Source: Phytophthora sp. 'mugwort'
Taxonomy: Eukaryota > Oomycota > Peronosporomycetes > Peronosporales > Peronosporaceae
Direction of reading: 5' to 3'
DNA length: 64,000 nt
Assembly (NCBI GenBank): GCA_033558025.1
Contig: JAUCEF010000011.1
Coordinates: 124,001-188,000, forward strand
The notes beneath the pieces were generated by a model. It had not been told where the DNA came from, did no database searches, and saw nothing but the letters and a program-made list of their open reading frames with translations. Numbering within the stretch: position 1 is the first letter of the stretch; each line of letters begins with the position of its first letter. The position numbers and the translations under genes are program-made. Positions 1-10,016 of the stretch are shown one piece after another.

Positions 1-199
1 CTCATCATACCCCAAACCATGAAACGTCAGCTCTGCAGTTATCCCGGCAAGAAGTGACAGCGACACAAGTTCATGTGCAAGAGACACAACTTCCGGAAGC
101 ACCTGTACAATTGCACACAAGCAGTTATGCCAAGCGATCCCACCATCGCAATCCCATACAATCCAACCAGTTGTGGTATCTGAGTTGTGGTATCTGACG

Positions 200-475
200 A
201 TGAATCTAGAGAAGGTGAGCCTCGTGAAACCATTCAGCGATATCGATATCGGCGGGTCGCTAGGTGGATATTTTAACGAGGGCAGAGAAATGGACGCGGT
301 TCTGGAGTGGGAAAACAGCGTGGAGCCCGCAGGTCATCTCAGTCGCCGAGATAGGGCCATCGCCCTGCGTTTGCAAACTCTTGCAGATGTCAGACGCGCT
401 CGGGAAAGAGCGGAAGCTCAACGCCTTCAGCGGATGACTCGCGCCCAGATGCGCGCGAAAGCTGAAGGTCGGTAA
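200..475 (+). CDS. unrecognised short ORF, possibly an exon of a broken gene
   Basis: An open frame from the ATG at 200 to a stop at 473-475 gives about 91 residues; the C-terminal half is rich in Arg, Ala and Glu and would form a charged helix. A GT at 472 and an AG at 548-549 would define a 78-nt intron, but the frame that continues best after it (beginning Trp-Glu-Leu-Val-Lys-Glu-Glu) does not join in phase. I do not recognise the family. It may be the tail of a gene or of a transposable element lying partly outside the window, or simply a chance frame. Confidence 0.2.
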   Translation: MNLEKVSLVKPFSDIDIGGSLGGYFNEGREMDAVLEWENSVEPAGHLSRRDRAIALRLQTLADVRRARERAEAQRLQRMTRAQMRAKAEGR

Positions 476-1857
476 GACGACATATGTACGTATGCCAGTT
501 TTTGGGTAACGAAGTGACGGTGATAATGTTTCGCGATTTGTATGTGCAGGCTGGGAGCTCGTGAAAGAGGAGCGAATTCTTGATCCATCTAGGTGCACTC
601 GTGGCTGCGAACTTCTATCGCTTCTGTATACCTCCTTCACCTGCACCACTAACAGATGGCTATAGCGCGTTTGGAATAATAGGGTGCTCGGTGTTGTAAC
701 GCTGGCCTGCTCCGTGTTGTAATGCTGCAGTGCGACGTATGTATATTTTACAATCCATAGAGACACTGTATGGATCGGTCTAAAGGCCATGTATGGTTTG
801 CCCGAAATTGTGTATAGTCTCGACATTATGTCTGGCCGCCCGCGATTGGGGACAATACGAGCAGATGCTGGCAGCGGTTTCCGTTGAAGGCGTAGACCGC
901 GTAGATGCCTAGGAAGTTAAGCGAGTGAATGGTTCAGTCATCGAAAATTAGGCAAAGAGAGGTTCCCGCAATGATACGCCCGATTGCGAGGGCGATGAAG
1001 AGCATGTAGCGTTTGATTGTCCTGACAGATTTTGCCTTCATCGTGACCACCGCACGCGTGGACTTGTTATCGACCTCAGTGATTGGTAAATTCCTCTGAG
1101 CCAGTCAGATCATCCATTGGTGTATATTGCTTCATCCACAAAGCCGAACGTGGCGATTAATGGCATGGAGCTCAGTATCCTAAGAAGCGTAGCCACCGAG
1201 GTTGGTGTTTAGGTATTTTAGGGTTTGCTGTAGCACGTATCGGACGTCTGCTTCTGCACGTATTGCACTCAAACAGACCTTCGCCGAGGTCAGTGAAGTA
1301 GAAGGCACAGAGGTGGCGGGAAGTCAAGGTGAGCTGAGGGATCGGGTAAGGAGGTGGAGGCGGTCTGCTTGGAGGGGGTGAATTGAGAAGAGATGAAGAG
1401 GTCGAGCTGGATGCGGAGCATGTTGGGCGTTGTTGAACGGTTGTGGCCAGAATGGGAGCTGAAAAAAAAGACTGTATTATTCTAAATAGTTTTGTTTTAT
1501 ACTCCACTATAAAAATAGTAAGTTATCTCGTCAATGTAATATCAGTAATATCGTTTTTATACTATTTTTCCCATCCCAATAACCTCGTAATAATACTCCA
1601 TGTCACATGATGTATAATTATGTAGAGTACATGAATGTATAAAATGAGCCAGCAATAATAAATAATTGCTGTCACATCAGAAAGTCTGGTGCCTGGTACA
1701 CCAGCGGTTCAACGAAATTGCATACAAAGGCCCAGTCTGTTCATAATTTACAATCCCCAAAGCTCGGACCTCATTGGCTGACGCACGTAGCAGCCGTTAT
1801 TTGGATCTCTTCAAATCGAGGGGTGGACGGACGTATGCGCCACAGCCACCATCGGAG
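476..1857. other. no convincing gene; degraded sequence
   Basis: No frame here is long or family-like apart from the short minus-strand frame described separately. Around 840-1100 the base composition is coding-like but all frames are broken by stops, as in a decayed element. From about 1480 to 1700 the sequence turns AT-rich with no recognisable structure. Confidence 0.4.
1172..1507 (-). pseudogene. possible BED-type zinc-finger relic (hAT-like N-terminus)
   Basis: This minus-strand frame of about 110 codons has no ATG at its 5' end. It contains a proline-rich stretch followed by an aromatic-rich segment with a Cys-x-x-Cys pair (FECNTC), which resembles the start of BED fingers that precede hAT transposases in oomycetes. 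The downstream His pair of a full BED finger and any transposase core are missing. It is best read as a small relic; chance is a real alternative. Confidence 0.25.
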
Positions 1858-1870
1858 CCATTCCCCCTTC
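1858..1870 (+). promoter_or_regulatory. initiator-like motif of the ATP-grasp gene
   Basis: CCATTCCCCCTTC lies about 55 nt upstream of the ATG at 1923. It resembles the oomycete initiator (TCATTYY plus flanking element) with one mismatch in the core. Assigned by motif and position only. Confidence 0.4.
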
Positions 1871-1922
1871 GGCCTCGCCGAGCCCAAACCAACGCCTGCA
1901 GTCACTGAAGTAAGACGTCACC

Positions 1923-3203
1923 ATGATCGTGGGCATCATCTCCGCCGGCATGGGCGCTACCAAAGCGCTGCTGAACTTTTACGGCTCGCTGCTACACTAC
2001 TGGGTGCGCCGCGGCAGCTACGTCGACTGTCCGTTCTTCTCGGACGATCTGCACGCCAAGACGTACGTGTACTCGATTGCGCTGCTGAACCCTCTGTGGA
2101 GCCAGCCGCACTATCGTCATCCGAGCTTCTACAAGGACCTGGTGACCAATCTGCGCAACGTAGCTATCCCGGGCACGGGTGTGCCGCTCTCGATTGTATG
2201 CTACTCGCGCCTCATCCTCTTCCCCTTCCTGCTCTTCGTGTACCCATGGTTGTGCGCCATCGGCGCCTTTTTCGAGTTGACCAAGGAGTACTCGAGTAAG
2301 CAGGGCAGCATCATCGAACGCTTTCTGCGCACCTTCACACAGATCTTCGTGTGCCCACAGAACTGGTTTGCCTTCTGGCGCATCAACTGCCACGTCGTGA
2401 GTCTGCACAGCCTCAAGACTAACTCGCCCGGATACATCATGGAAAACAAGTGGGATTTCCTCATTGAGGCCGAGAAGAACGGCATCGCCGTGTCGCCTTA
2501 CCTCAAGACGCCCGGATCGCTGGTCGTCAAGGACCGCAACGAAGAGGGCGGCATGGGCATTTTCATGTTCAAGAACGCTGTGGACGGCGGCGACTGGATT
2601 ATCCAAGAGAAGCTCGACAACTCGCCGTTCCTTAAGAAGTTGCTGCCGGAGGTGTCACCGCTTTCGACATTCCGCATCATCACGGCCTCTCGCCACGGAC
2701 TGGGTGAGGCCGAGGCGCTCAAGGACGGTGGCAACGGCGTCAAATCGCTCAGCTGCGTCTTCCGTGCTGGTCTGGAGGGTGCCTCGACGGACCACAAGTC
2801 AATCATGTTCGACGTCGACATGGAATCTGGCAAGATCCTCAAGGGCTCAACCACTACGCACTGGTACCGCGTTGGCCCGCACCACATGTTCCGCGGCAAC
2901 CTCAGTGTGGGCCACGATATCACCAACCACCCAGACACGGGCGTCCCTATCACGGGCAGCGTGATCAAGGAGATTAAGCAGATGAAGGAGCTCGCAGAGG
3001 AAGCGCACTACAAGCTCATGAAGGACGTGCCGCTTTGCGGATGGGATGTGGCCATTACGAATCTGGGCGTGCTGCTGCTGGAGGTCAACATCTCGTGCAA
3101 TTTCTTCCGTGGCACGTTTGACCAGCCCTGGTATTTCCAGTTCCTGGACGACTACTTCCGCCACCTGGAGACGCTGCCGACGCCCGCGAAGAAGACTGAG
3201 TAG
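1923..3203 (+). CDS. ATP-grasp (sugar-transfer-associated type) membrane-associated protein
   Basis: Single-exon gene of 426 aa. The first about 135 residues hold hydrophobic segments (around 3-27 and 90-120, the latter rich in Phe, Leu and Pro), so the protein is probably membrane anchored. The rest looks like the ATP-grasp fold called sugar-transfer-associated ATP-grasp: a nucleotide-binding strand around LVVKDRNEEGGMGIF, a conserved PLSTFRIIT segment, and the C-terminal Mg-binding block GWDVAITNLGVLLLEVN. Members ligate a carboxylate to an amine or thiol through an acyl-phosphate, but the substrate of this group is unknown to me. The start is supported by an initiator-like motif 55 nt upstream. 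High GC at third positions indicates a normal host gene. The fold call is confident, the reaction is not. Confidence 0.8.
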   Translation: MIVGIISAGMGATKALLNFYGSLLHYWVRRGSYVDCPFFSDDLHAKTYVYSIALLNPLWSQPHYRHPSFYKDLVTNLRNVAIPGTGVPLSIVCYSRLILFPFLLFVYPWLCAIGAFFELTKEYSSKQGSIIERFLRTFTQIFVCPQNWFAFWRINCHVVSLHSLKTNSPGYIMENKWDFLIEAEKNGIAVSPYLKTPGSLVVKDRNEEGGMGIFMFKNAVDGGDWIIQEKLDNSPFLKKLLPEVSPLSTFRIITASRHGLGEAEALKDGGNGVKSLSCVFRAGLEGASTDHKSIMFDVDMESGKILKGSTTTHWYRVGPHHMFRGNLSVGHDITNHPDTGVPITGSVIKEIKQMKELAEEAHYKLMKDVPLCGWDVAITNLGVLLLEVNISCNFFRGTFDQPWYFQFLDDYFRHLETLPTPAKKTE

Positions 3204-3604
3204 AGTGATGGGTGTTTCCAAGCGGTGTGCTTAGTTTAGCTGAGCTACAATAGTGGCACTTGAGATCGCTTTAACAAGTCTTGACATTTTACTGTACATA
3301 CTGCAAACGCATTGCACAAGCCGTCTCGCCACCTTGGTAGATCGTACTTCCGCACGCATCAGGTTATCTCTCATTATCTTCTGTTTTATCTTCTTTCGGT
3401 TAGAGTCAATCAAGGAGCGCTCGTGCGATGAGCGCGAAGGAGCCGGAATATTAAGGGTTCATGATAAGGTCGGTGATACATGTGGCTACAGTTAAAATGC
3501 CCTCCAATCAATGCATCGAACTTGGTACACGTCGACAGCTCCTGTCTAGAGCGGCGGAATGGACGGCGGCACTTGCGAACCTGTAGCGGCAGAAGGAACC
3601 AGGG

Positions 3605-4687
3605 ATGACCACCGACGCCACCACCCTGTCGGATTCTCTTCTCAACGAGCTGATCTCCTTCCTCTACCTAGACGGCTTACTGGCCCTAGAGCGCGTAAGC
3701 CGCTCGTGGCGACGGACACTAGCGACGGCGCGCTTCTGGACCCACGCGAAGCTGGAGCATCAATGGCACAGCAGCAAACATGCGTCCATACTCGTCAACC
3801 TCCTGGCGAAGCGCCACGGTCCGCAGGTCAAGAGATTGATGCTCGTCGGGTGCGTCGTGCCTAAAGGTGGGTTGGTGAAGGCGGCCAAACTTCTGTCTGG
3901 CCTGACTCACTTAACGGTCTCAGGCTGTCAGACACTGGCTGATGAGGACTTCACGGCCATTGTCCAAGCGTCGAGCCAGCAACTGCTCGAGGTGCGTGCA
4001 GTGAAGTGTCTACGACTCACTGACACCGCGCTGCTTGCCGTCGGTGATCACCACTCGCAGTCGCTGGACAGGATCAATTTCAGCTACTGCAGACAGATTT
4101 CGGAAAGCGGTGTGGAAGCTCTGGTTCGACGTTGTGGCAACCTACGCTCGATCAAGTTGAAGGGCTCTCCAGCAGTGACTTCATCTGCTGTTGCCTGCAT
4201 AGCCGAGAGCTGTCCTAAGCTGGAGACGCTCCTGGTAGGCGGTGCGAAAAACCTGACGGACGACTGTTTGTTGGCTTTAGGGAAGCATTGCCCACGTTTG
4301 GCGGCACTCGACATTTCAAGAAGCAACCCGTTCGGAGTTGGTCGCGGTGGCATCACCGACAACGCTTTAAAATATCTGGCTTTGCGGTGCCCACATTTGG
4401 AGCACTTGACTCTGTGCGGTCAGGGCCGATTGACGCTCTCGGTGCTTAGCTCACTTGCGACCTTATGTCCCAAACTGGAAACGCTGGACATTGGCGGGTG
4501 CCACGGTATCATCTCGAATCCTATTGTATTAGGTGCAGAGCTCAAGCGCATGCGTGGGCTTCACGAGCTCAGCGTCGCGTTCACGCGAGGTCTGGAAGGA
4601 GAGCAAATCGATCTCATCGTGTCCCAATGTCCACAGCTCAAATCGTTTCGTGTTGATGGGGATAACATCGCCGCGGTCCACGCTTGA
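3605..4687 (+). CDS. F-box / leucine-rich-repeat protein (FBXL/AMN1-like)
   Basis: Single exon, 360 aa. Residues about 8-50 form an F-box (LLNELISFLYLDGLLALERVS with a following Trp), which binds Skp1 in SCF ubiquitin ligases. Residues about 95-350 are cysteine-containing leucine-rich repeats of about 26 residues (for example CPKLETLLVGGAKNLTDDCLL), the solenoid that would choose the substrate. An in-frame stop at 3584-3586 makes the ATG at 3605 the first possible start. It is convergent with the next gene, 151 bp between stops. Family call is strong; the ubiquitination target cannot be inferred. Confidence 0.85.
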   Translation: MTTDATTLSDSLLNELISFLYLDGLLALERVSRSWRRTLATARFWTHAKLEHQWHSSKHASILVNLLAKRHGPQVKRLMLVGCVVPKGGLVKAAKLLSGLTHLTVSGCQTLADEDFTAIVQASSQQLLEVRAVKCLRLTDTALLAVGDHHSQSLDRINFSYCRQISESGVEALVRRCGNLRSIKLKGSPAVTSSAVACIAESCPKLETLLVGGAKNLTDDCLLALGKHCPRLAALDISRSNPFGVGRGGITDNALKYLALRCPHLEHLTLCGQGRLTLSVLSSLATLCPKLETLDIGGCHGIISNPIVLGAELKRMRGLHELSVAFTRGLEGEQIDLIVSQCPQLKSFRVDGDNIAAVHA

Positions 4688-4838
4688 TATGTGGCAGTGT
4701 GCGCACAAGCCATGCATTGGGTTCTTGGATTGAATATGTGAGAATGAAAAAGAAGAGTTATTTTCTCTTTATTTATCTGCGCTATCTCTCTTCATCCTCT
4801 CTTTTATATGTTGAATACGATGGGTGTGCTATGCTGCC

Positions 4839-6103
4839 TTACTCCACAGCATACTCACTTTTGAAAAATTCTTCAATCGCTTGCGCTGCGGAGGTGCTTA
4901 GCACAGTCACGTCTAACAGCTTTTCGGCTCCAGCTTGAGCAATCGACGCGATACTGCCTGTTCAAAGCTGGCGTAAATATTCAGACTGACGCAGATTGGG
5001 GCTCACGCTCACTCACCGAAAAGGTCGAGCAGCATATCGCATTCATCAGCAGTGATAAATGGGAAATTGGCTTGCAGCATGTCCATGGCATGCTTGCGAG
5101 CAAGCAGATCGTCATTCATCTGGCAACCATGGTTTGTGTGAAGATTAAAATTGGCAAATTGTGGAATGTGGTGCTGTGTGTGCCACCTTACGTGCTTGCT
5201 AAGTTGGTCAGCTTTTTCGGAGATTTCAAGGGCGAGTTTTTCATGGACAAATACCTGCATCGCGCAATGAGGATGACATCAGCTGACTTCAGATTAAATT
5301 CAAGGCCACATCATACCATGAGCTTGATGGCACTAGATAGACTGAAGGCTGTAAAAGTAGGGAACATCGGTTCAATGTTAGCTGGCAAAATGTAAATCAG
5401 CAGTGATTTTCCTTGTGACCACCTGTGAAAATTTTAATCTGCACGGAATTGCTGATGGCGAGAAGCTGCAGCTCTGAAAACCGCGGTATTGGTAGAACCG
5501 CAATCGCAAATGCATTTCCAAATGCCTTTTCGGACTTCAGCAGTCTGTACAAGGCACGCAGATGATGAGTTACTAATGCCTATTCACTTCTTCAGTAAAA
5601 AGTTTTTCTCCTTCCTGTCGATTGTGCTCTCAATTGAAAACCCCGGGGCGTCCTTGTGGATTAGCTGCATTTCACTTGTTAGCATCGAATTGAGAGCTCA
5701 AAATCATCGAGCTCGCAGTACCATGAACGCCACGGGAGGAAACTCGCCCTTTCGCTGCGAGATCATGACGTCTGAGCGAACCATTAGCCAACGGCATTCA
5801 TACTCAAACTGGCGTCTGTATTCGTTTACCGGCCAGACAACCCGCCGCTTCTGTAGTAACATTGGTCAGAGCCATGAGTAAAAAAAGCTTGCGTTGTAAA
5901 CTGTAGGCCATCCTCTTGCCTTTAGGTCGGAACCCGTAGATCCCCTCCAGCTCTTGAGCCACTAAATGCCACCATTACGAGTCAGGACCGTCACCTAGAC
6001 AGCTCCACAACTCAATTGAACCTTCGGTGGGCACCGTGCGTGGGTTGTATAGAGCCAACTGCCCTCTGGCGCCTCGCCAGCGCGTAATCTTCCTGCTCGC
6101 CAT
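4839..6103 (-). CDS. multi-exon protein with C-terminal helix-hairpin-helix domain, FAAP24/XPF-like
   Basis: Assembled by eye: exons 6103-5995, 5961-5830, 5771-5722, 5664-5588, 5544-5423, 5348-5317, 5254-5192, 5119-5017 and 4957-4839, all joining in phase to 268 codons plus stop. Introns are GT-AG, several with CTAAC-type branch sites. Two are very short (33 nt at 5962-5994, 43 nt at 5545-5587), so those joins are less sure. The last about 55 residues (ITADECDMLLDLFG, then SIASIAQAGAEKLL and AIEEFF) resemble the double helix-hairpin-helix tail of XPF/ERCC1/FAAP24 proteins, which bind branched or single-stranded DNA in repair. The N-terminal 200 residues are not recognised. An excellent initiator lies just upstream of the ATG at 6103. 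A DNA-repair role is inference from the tail alone. Confidence 0.6.
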
Positions 6104-6110
6104 GTAGCAC

Positions 6111-6125
6111 AGAATGCGGAAATGA
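6111..6125 (-). promoter_or_regulatory. oomycete initiator plus flanking element
   Basis: On the minus strand the sequence reads TCATTTCCGCATTCT, a near-perfect match to the oomycete consensus TCATTYYNCAWTTT, ending 8 nt before the ATG at 6103. The divergent gene starts at 6223, so 119 bp separate the two start codons and must act as a bidirectional promoter. Confidence 0.65.
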
Positions 6126-6222
6126 TGCAACTTCAACCTGGGGGAAGAGCATCAATGTGCCACACAATCGATACACAACGTCTGGTTCAGTTGACTGAGT
6201 CAGTCAGCACCATACAATCATC

Positions 6223-7299
6223 ATGGGCAGCTTTTGGCGGGGGCTGGCACGGCCGCTTTATTGCGTTGCGCCGATGGCCAACGTGACGGACGCGGCCTTC
6301 CGCCGACTCATCAGCGAAATCGCCAAGCCGTCAGTCATGTGGACTGAGTTCGTCAGCTGTGAGGCTCTGACGCATGACCCGGACTCGCGGCGACGCATGA
6401 TGACCACACTCAAGTACGCGGAGCAGGAGCGGCCTGTGGTGGCGCAGCTCTTCGGCTCCAAGCCCGAGCAGTTCTATGAGGTGGGACTATTAGAATATAT
6501 ATTAACCGTGTCGTTTTTGTTGTCTGACCGTCTGCTTGCTTAGTCAGCCATGATCGTGCGCGACTTGGGATTCGACGGCATCGACATCAATATGGGCTGC
6601 CCGGAGACCAACGTAAACAACCAAGGCAGCGGTGCGTCATTGATCCTGCAGCCGGACTTAGCAGTGGATATAGTGGCTGCGTGCAAACGCGGCGCGGGAG
6701 GCCTTCCAGTGTCCGTCAAGACGCGCATCGGCTTCCACCATATCGACTACAAGGACTGGGTGCTGCGGTTGCTAGGGACGGAGCCGGAGGTGCTTACTAT
6801 CCATGGCAGAATTCGCGATGAAATGTCCAAGGTCCCGGCACATTGGGACGTCATTGGGGAAGTTGTCTCTTTATCCAAGTCAGCAGGGTCTCCAGCACTA
6901 ATTCTTGGTAATGGCGACGTTGAAAGCCTTGTCGACGCACAGCAAAAAGTCGATGAGTACGGAGTCGACGGCGTGATGCTGGGTCGCGCGCTCTTTGGCA
7001 ATCCGTGGCTCTTTCAGGGCTACTCGGATACGTCACATATTCCTTTAAAGGAAAAGCTGGAGGTGATTCGACGGCATACGCAGCTCTATCAGGAGCTCTT
7101 GGGCGACCCAGGCCTTGTTGGTTTTTCGCGCATGAAGAAATTTTATGGTTCGTACTTGAAAGGTGTGCCTAACGCGCGGCCGCTACGCGATCGCATGTTT
7201 CGCACTCAAACACCCCAAGACGTGTACACTATCATCGACGAAGCTCTGTCTACCCACAGCCAGGAACAGGAACAGCAAGAGCAAGCTAGTGCAGACTAA
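6223..7299 (+). CDS. tRNA-dihydrouridine synthase, DusB/Dus1-like
   Basis: Two exons (6223-6480 and 6544-7299) with a 63-nt GT-AG intron give 337 aa. Dus enzymes use FMN and NADPH to reduce uridines in the tRNA D-loop. Visible are the N-terminal barrel start (CVAPMANVTDAAFRRL), the catalytic cysteine in NMGCPETN (Cys105), the tRNA/FMN lysine block SVKTRIG, the phosphate-binding GNGDVES strand and the VDGVMLGRALFGNPWLF motif. Without splicing the frame stops early, so the intron is well supported. The Gln/Glu-rich last residues are probably disordered. It lies tail to tail with a second, different Dus gene, 74 bp between stops. Confidence 0.9.
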
Positions 7300-7373
7300 C
7301 ACTGGCTGGTGAACAATACAGTGCAGTCTATGTTATGGTATACTACGTAGTATCGAGTGATCTTAACCTCGGC

Positions 7374-8802
7374 TTAGCTGCAGCTTGCTTCTTCAGCCTG
7401 TTGCTGAACAAGCTCGTCTTCAGCGCGAGCATCTAGAACCTCGTCCGGCAGCACCTTCAGAGCATTTTCGATCATCTCACGTAGCTCCGGTCGCGGGCCC
7501 TTCTTCGCCCATTGCGCTGAAATCTCACGCTTAAACGCTTTGCCACCGAACTCACCACTGGGAAACAGCAAATTCAAGTTAGCCTCTAACCATCCGAATT
7601 CAAGCAGACATTACAAGAACTGACGTACTTGAAGAGAGCCAACAGCGGCTTCATCAGTGCGGATGTGGCCATCGTGTAAGGAGAGTCACTCAGTGGTTCA
7701 GTGGACCCCCACTTCGCCTGTAGACCCTCGGCGTATTCTAAATACCGCTCGATAATCTCCCGACGCGACAGATTCGGGTTACGCTCAGCGTTGAAGATCA
7801 ATCGGTCAGCGTCACGGAAGTTCCAGGGAGTGTTGTACGCTGCCCGACCGATCATGACACCGTCCACACTCGTGGTGTCCAACAGCTCACGCGCGTGCTG
7901 GATACTTTGTACACCACCATTAAGTGTGAAGGACAGTTGGGGGAAGTCCTGCTTAAGCCGGTACACGACCTCGTAGCGTAGCGGCGGGATAGTGCGGTTA
8001 TCCTTTGTGCTCAGGCCCTTGAGCAGGCACTTGCGCGCATGCACAATAATGTGACGCACACCGGCACTAGCTACAGTGGCCACGTAGTGGTGCAGTTCCT
8101 CGTAGCTGTCGCAGTCGTCCACGCCAATGCGGCACTTGACGGTCACGTCCGCTGCCGGGTGGTCCGGATTTTCATTCGCTGCCAACGCGACGTTGCGCCG
8201 CATGCTAGCACAAATGTCCCGCACTCGCTCCGGCTCCAGCATGAGTCGGGCACCAAAGCATCGGCTGGACACGAGTGCGCTGGGACAGCCAGTGTTCAGG
8301 TTAATCTCGCAGAAGCCGCCATACGACTGGCTCAGATGAGCCGCGGCTGCATTGGTCGGTACAACAAATAACGTTAGCAGGTACAACAAAAATATAACAA
8401 AATTTTAGAGGAGCGCAGCTTACCACCGAGGTCTTCAATGCTGTTACCACCAAGCTGCAGCGCCAGCGGCGCTTCGACGGGGTCGTGGCCCAGGAAATAG
8501 TCGAGGTTTTTCTTCTGGTGCAGCAACTGTAAATGACAATGGACTCTCAGCTGGTTGGATAGAGCGAGGTAGTAGAGTAGAGTGTTTGCCGACCCACAGT
8601 CTGATCCACCACCATCTCGGTGAACAGCAGCGTCTCCTTCGTGATCATGCGCATCATGAAGCGGTAGTGGCGGTCCGTCCAGTCCATCTGTAGTAACGCA
8701 GAGCGCTCGTCAGGATCGACAACGACAGGCACAGCACGACAAGCAACGACGACATGCCATGGGCGCGACGGACAAGCGAGCTACGGGCGGAAGAGCAGCC
8801 AT
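7374..8802 (-). CDS. tRNA-dihydrouridine synthase, DusA-like
   Basis: Five exons: 8802-8758, 8687-8598, 8526-8424, 8346-7629 and 7557-7374, 379 aa, all in phase. Exon 1 supplies the barrel start VARLSVAPM, which joins [10 protein letters not shown]; the first intron (8688-8757) begins GCATGT and so appears to be a GC-AG intron. Further family marks are [15 protein letters not shown], the catalytic Cys100 in [14 protein letters not shown], the HARK segment, FTLNGGVQS and [14 protein letters not shown]. Exon 5 completes the DusA-type helical domain ([14 protein letters not shown]). It differs clearly from the neighbouring Dus at 6223-7299, so the pair are two ancient subfamilies rather than a tandem duplicate. 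Probably acts on D20-region uridines, as DusA does; that specificity is inferred. Confidence 0.88.
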
Positions 8803-10016
8803 GGTCCTCCTCAGCATGCTCCAGCGCCCACCGATTTTCGATTAAAATGAGTCGTAAAATTGGTCATGGTCTCATTTATTAGGCAGGGCCTATTTTATTG
8901 CCTAAATGGAAAACATATTGCAATGCGCTACTACCAGGTAGACGAACAAGAAAACTTGTCGAGCATCTTGCCTTCGCGGCTGGGATGGATACGGATACAC
9001 CGACCATGCTGATTAAGCACACATGACGTTGGCTATCGCTGCTGCTGACATGGAGGGTGCCTCACAAGCAGCAGAAAATCCCTAATAGCGTGCGACATCG
9101 ACCCGATGCCGATGGTCTGCTGCCATCATCAACAGTGTTGATTCTACACCAAGGAGGCTCAACACTGCGGTGCAGTCTGCACATCATGCAGGACAGCCAT
9201 AAGGTCGCCGAGAAGCCTCGCTGAAGGGGCGGCGCGCTCAAATATTCTGTGTGGAGACCGTTTCTTTCTCGAGCATAGCTCGCTGGGGTCACCACGGAAC
9301 GATGCCAATTCCTGTGCTGCCTCACCAAGTGGCGGCACCTGCTGGGGCAGGACCATCATGCGCTGGAGACACTTGCTGTCATTGGGCCAATGGCCGTACG
9401 ACACGATAAATCGGGTGCGCTCCTGTACACGTGACGGACTGTAGACGACGCAGAGAAGAGCCGCGCAATTGTATGTTCTTCCGACCTCGCAGGGGACACC
9501 GCGCCGCGTTGGCTTAGCAGCAGATTCATCGTCAGATAAAAGTCTCGAGAGTCTCGGTGCGCGTAAAGGTTACATGTACAGCGCCCACTTGGCGTACGAC
9601 AAGCCCTGTAGGATACGATACGTCTTATCTCGCGGCGAAGGATGTGCATCAAGCACCAACTGGCCATGGCGAATGCAGAGTCAAGTCGACTGCAATTGGA
9701 ACTGGCCTTAAAATGTGCTGACATTTGTATGCCATAAAGGAGGTGCTAGGGTTGGGGGGCATGAACGGCTACGACTCCACTAAACGCTGTCTGGGCTGGG
9801 AAGGGGCCGGCTCACTCGAACATTTTCGCAGTTTCGAATAATACTTCTTCCGCCACCTCGCTCAGCCAGAGCAGGTATTACCAGCAACTTACCGGCCGCA
9901 CCTGCCGATCGAATCCATCGAACGCTCTTATTTTCCAGCTTATCAACAAGCCAGCGCTTGTCTTCCTCCTACCTTCTTCCTCCAGTCGACAAATTATCCC
10001 CAGACAAATACACGTC
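8803..10016. other. intergenic, no supported gene
   Basis: About 1.2 kb between the start of the Dus gene and the start of the ankyrin gene. Short frames at 9062-9724 on both strands have no family resemblance, are rich in Arg, Cys and Ser, and lack splice context. The last 200 bp are pyrimidine-rich and likely contain the promoter of the ankyrin gene. Confidence 0.5.

Noticed and set aside
1992..2606. Long acidic minus-strand frame
   Set aside because: Shadow of the ATP-grasp gene, a consequence of its high third-position GC.
9356..9724. Minus-strand frame of 122 codons
   Set aside because: Arg/Ser/Cys-rich, no family pattern, overlapping open frame on the other strand; no promoter or splice support.
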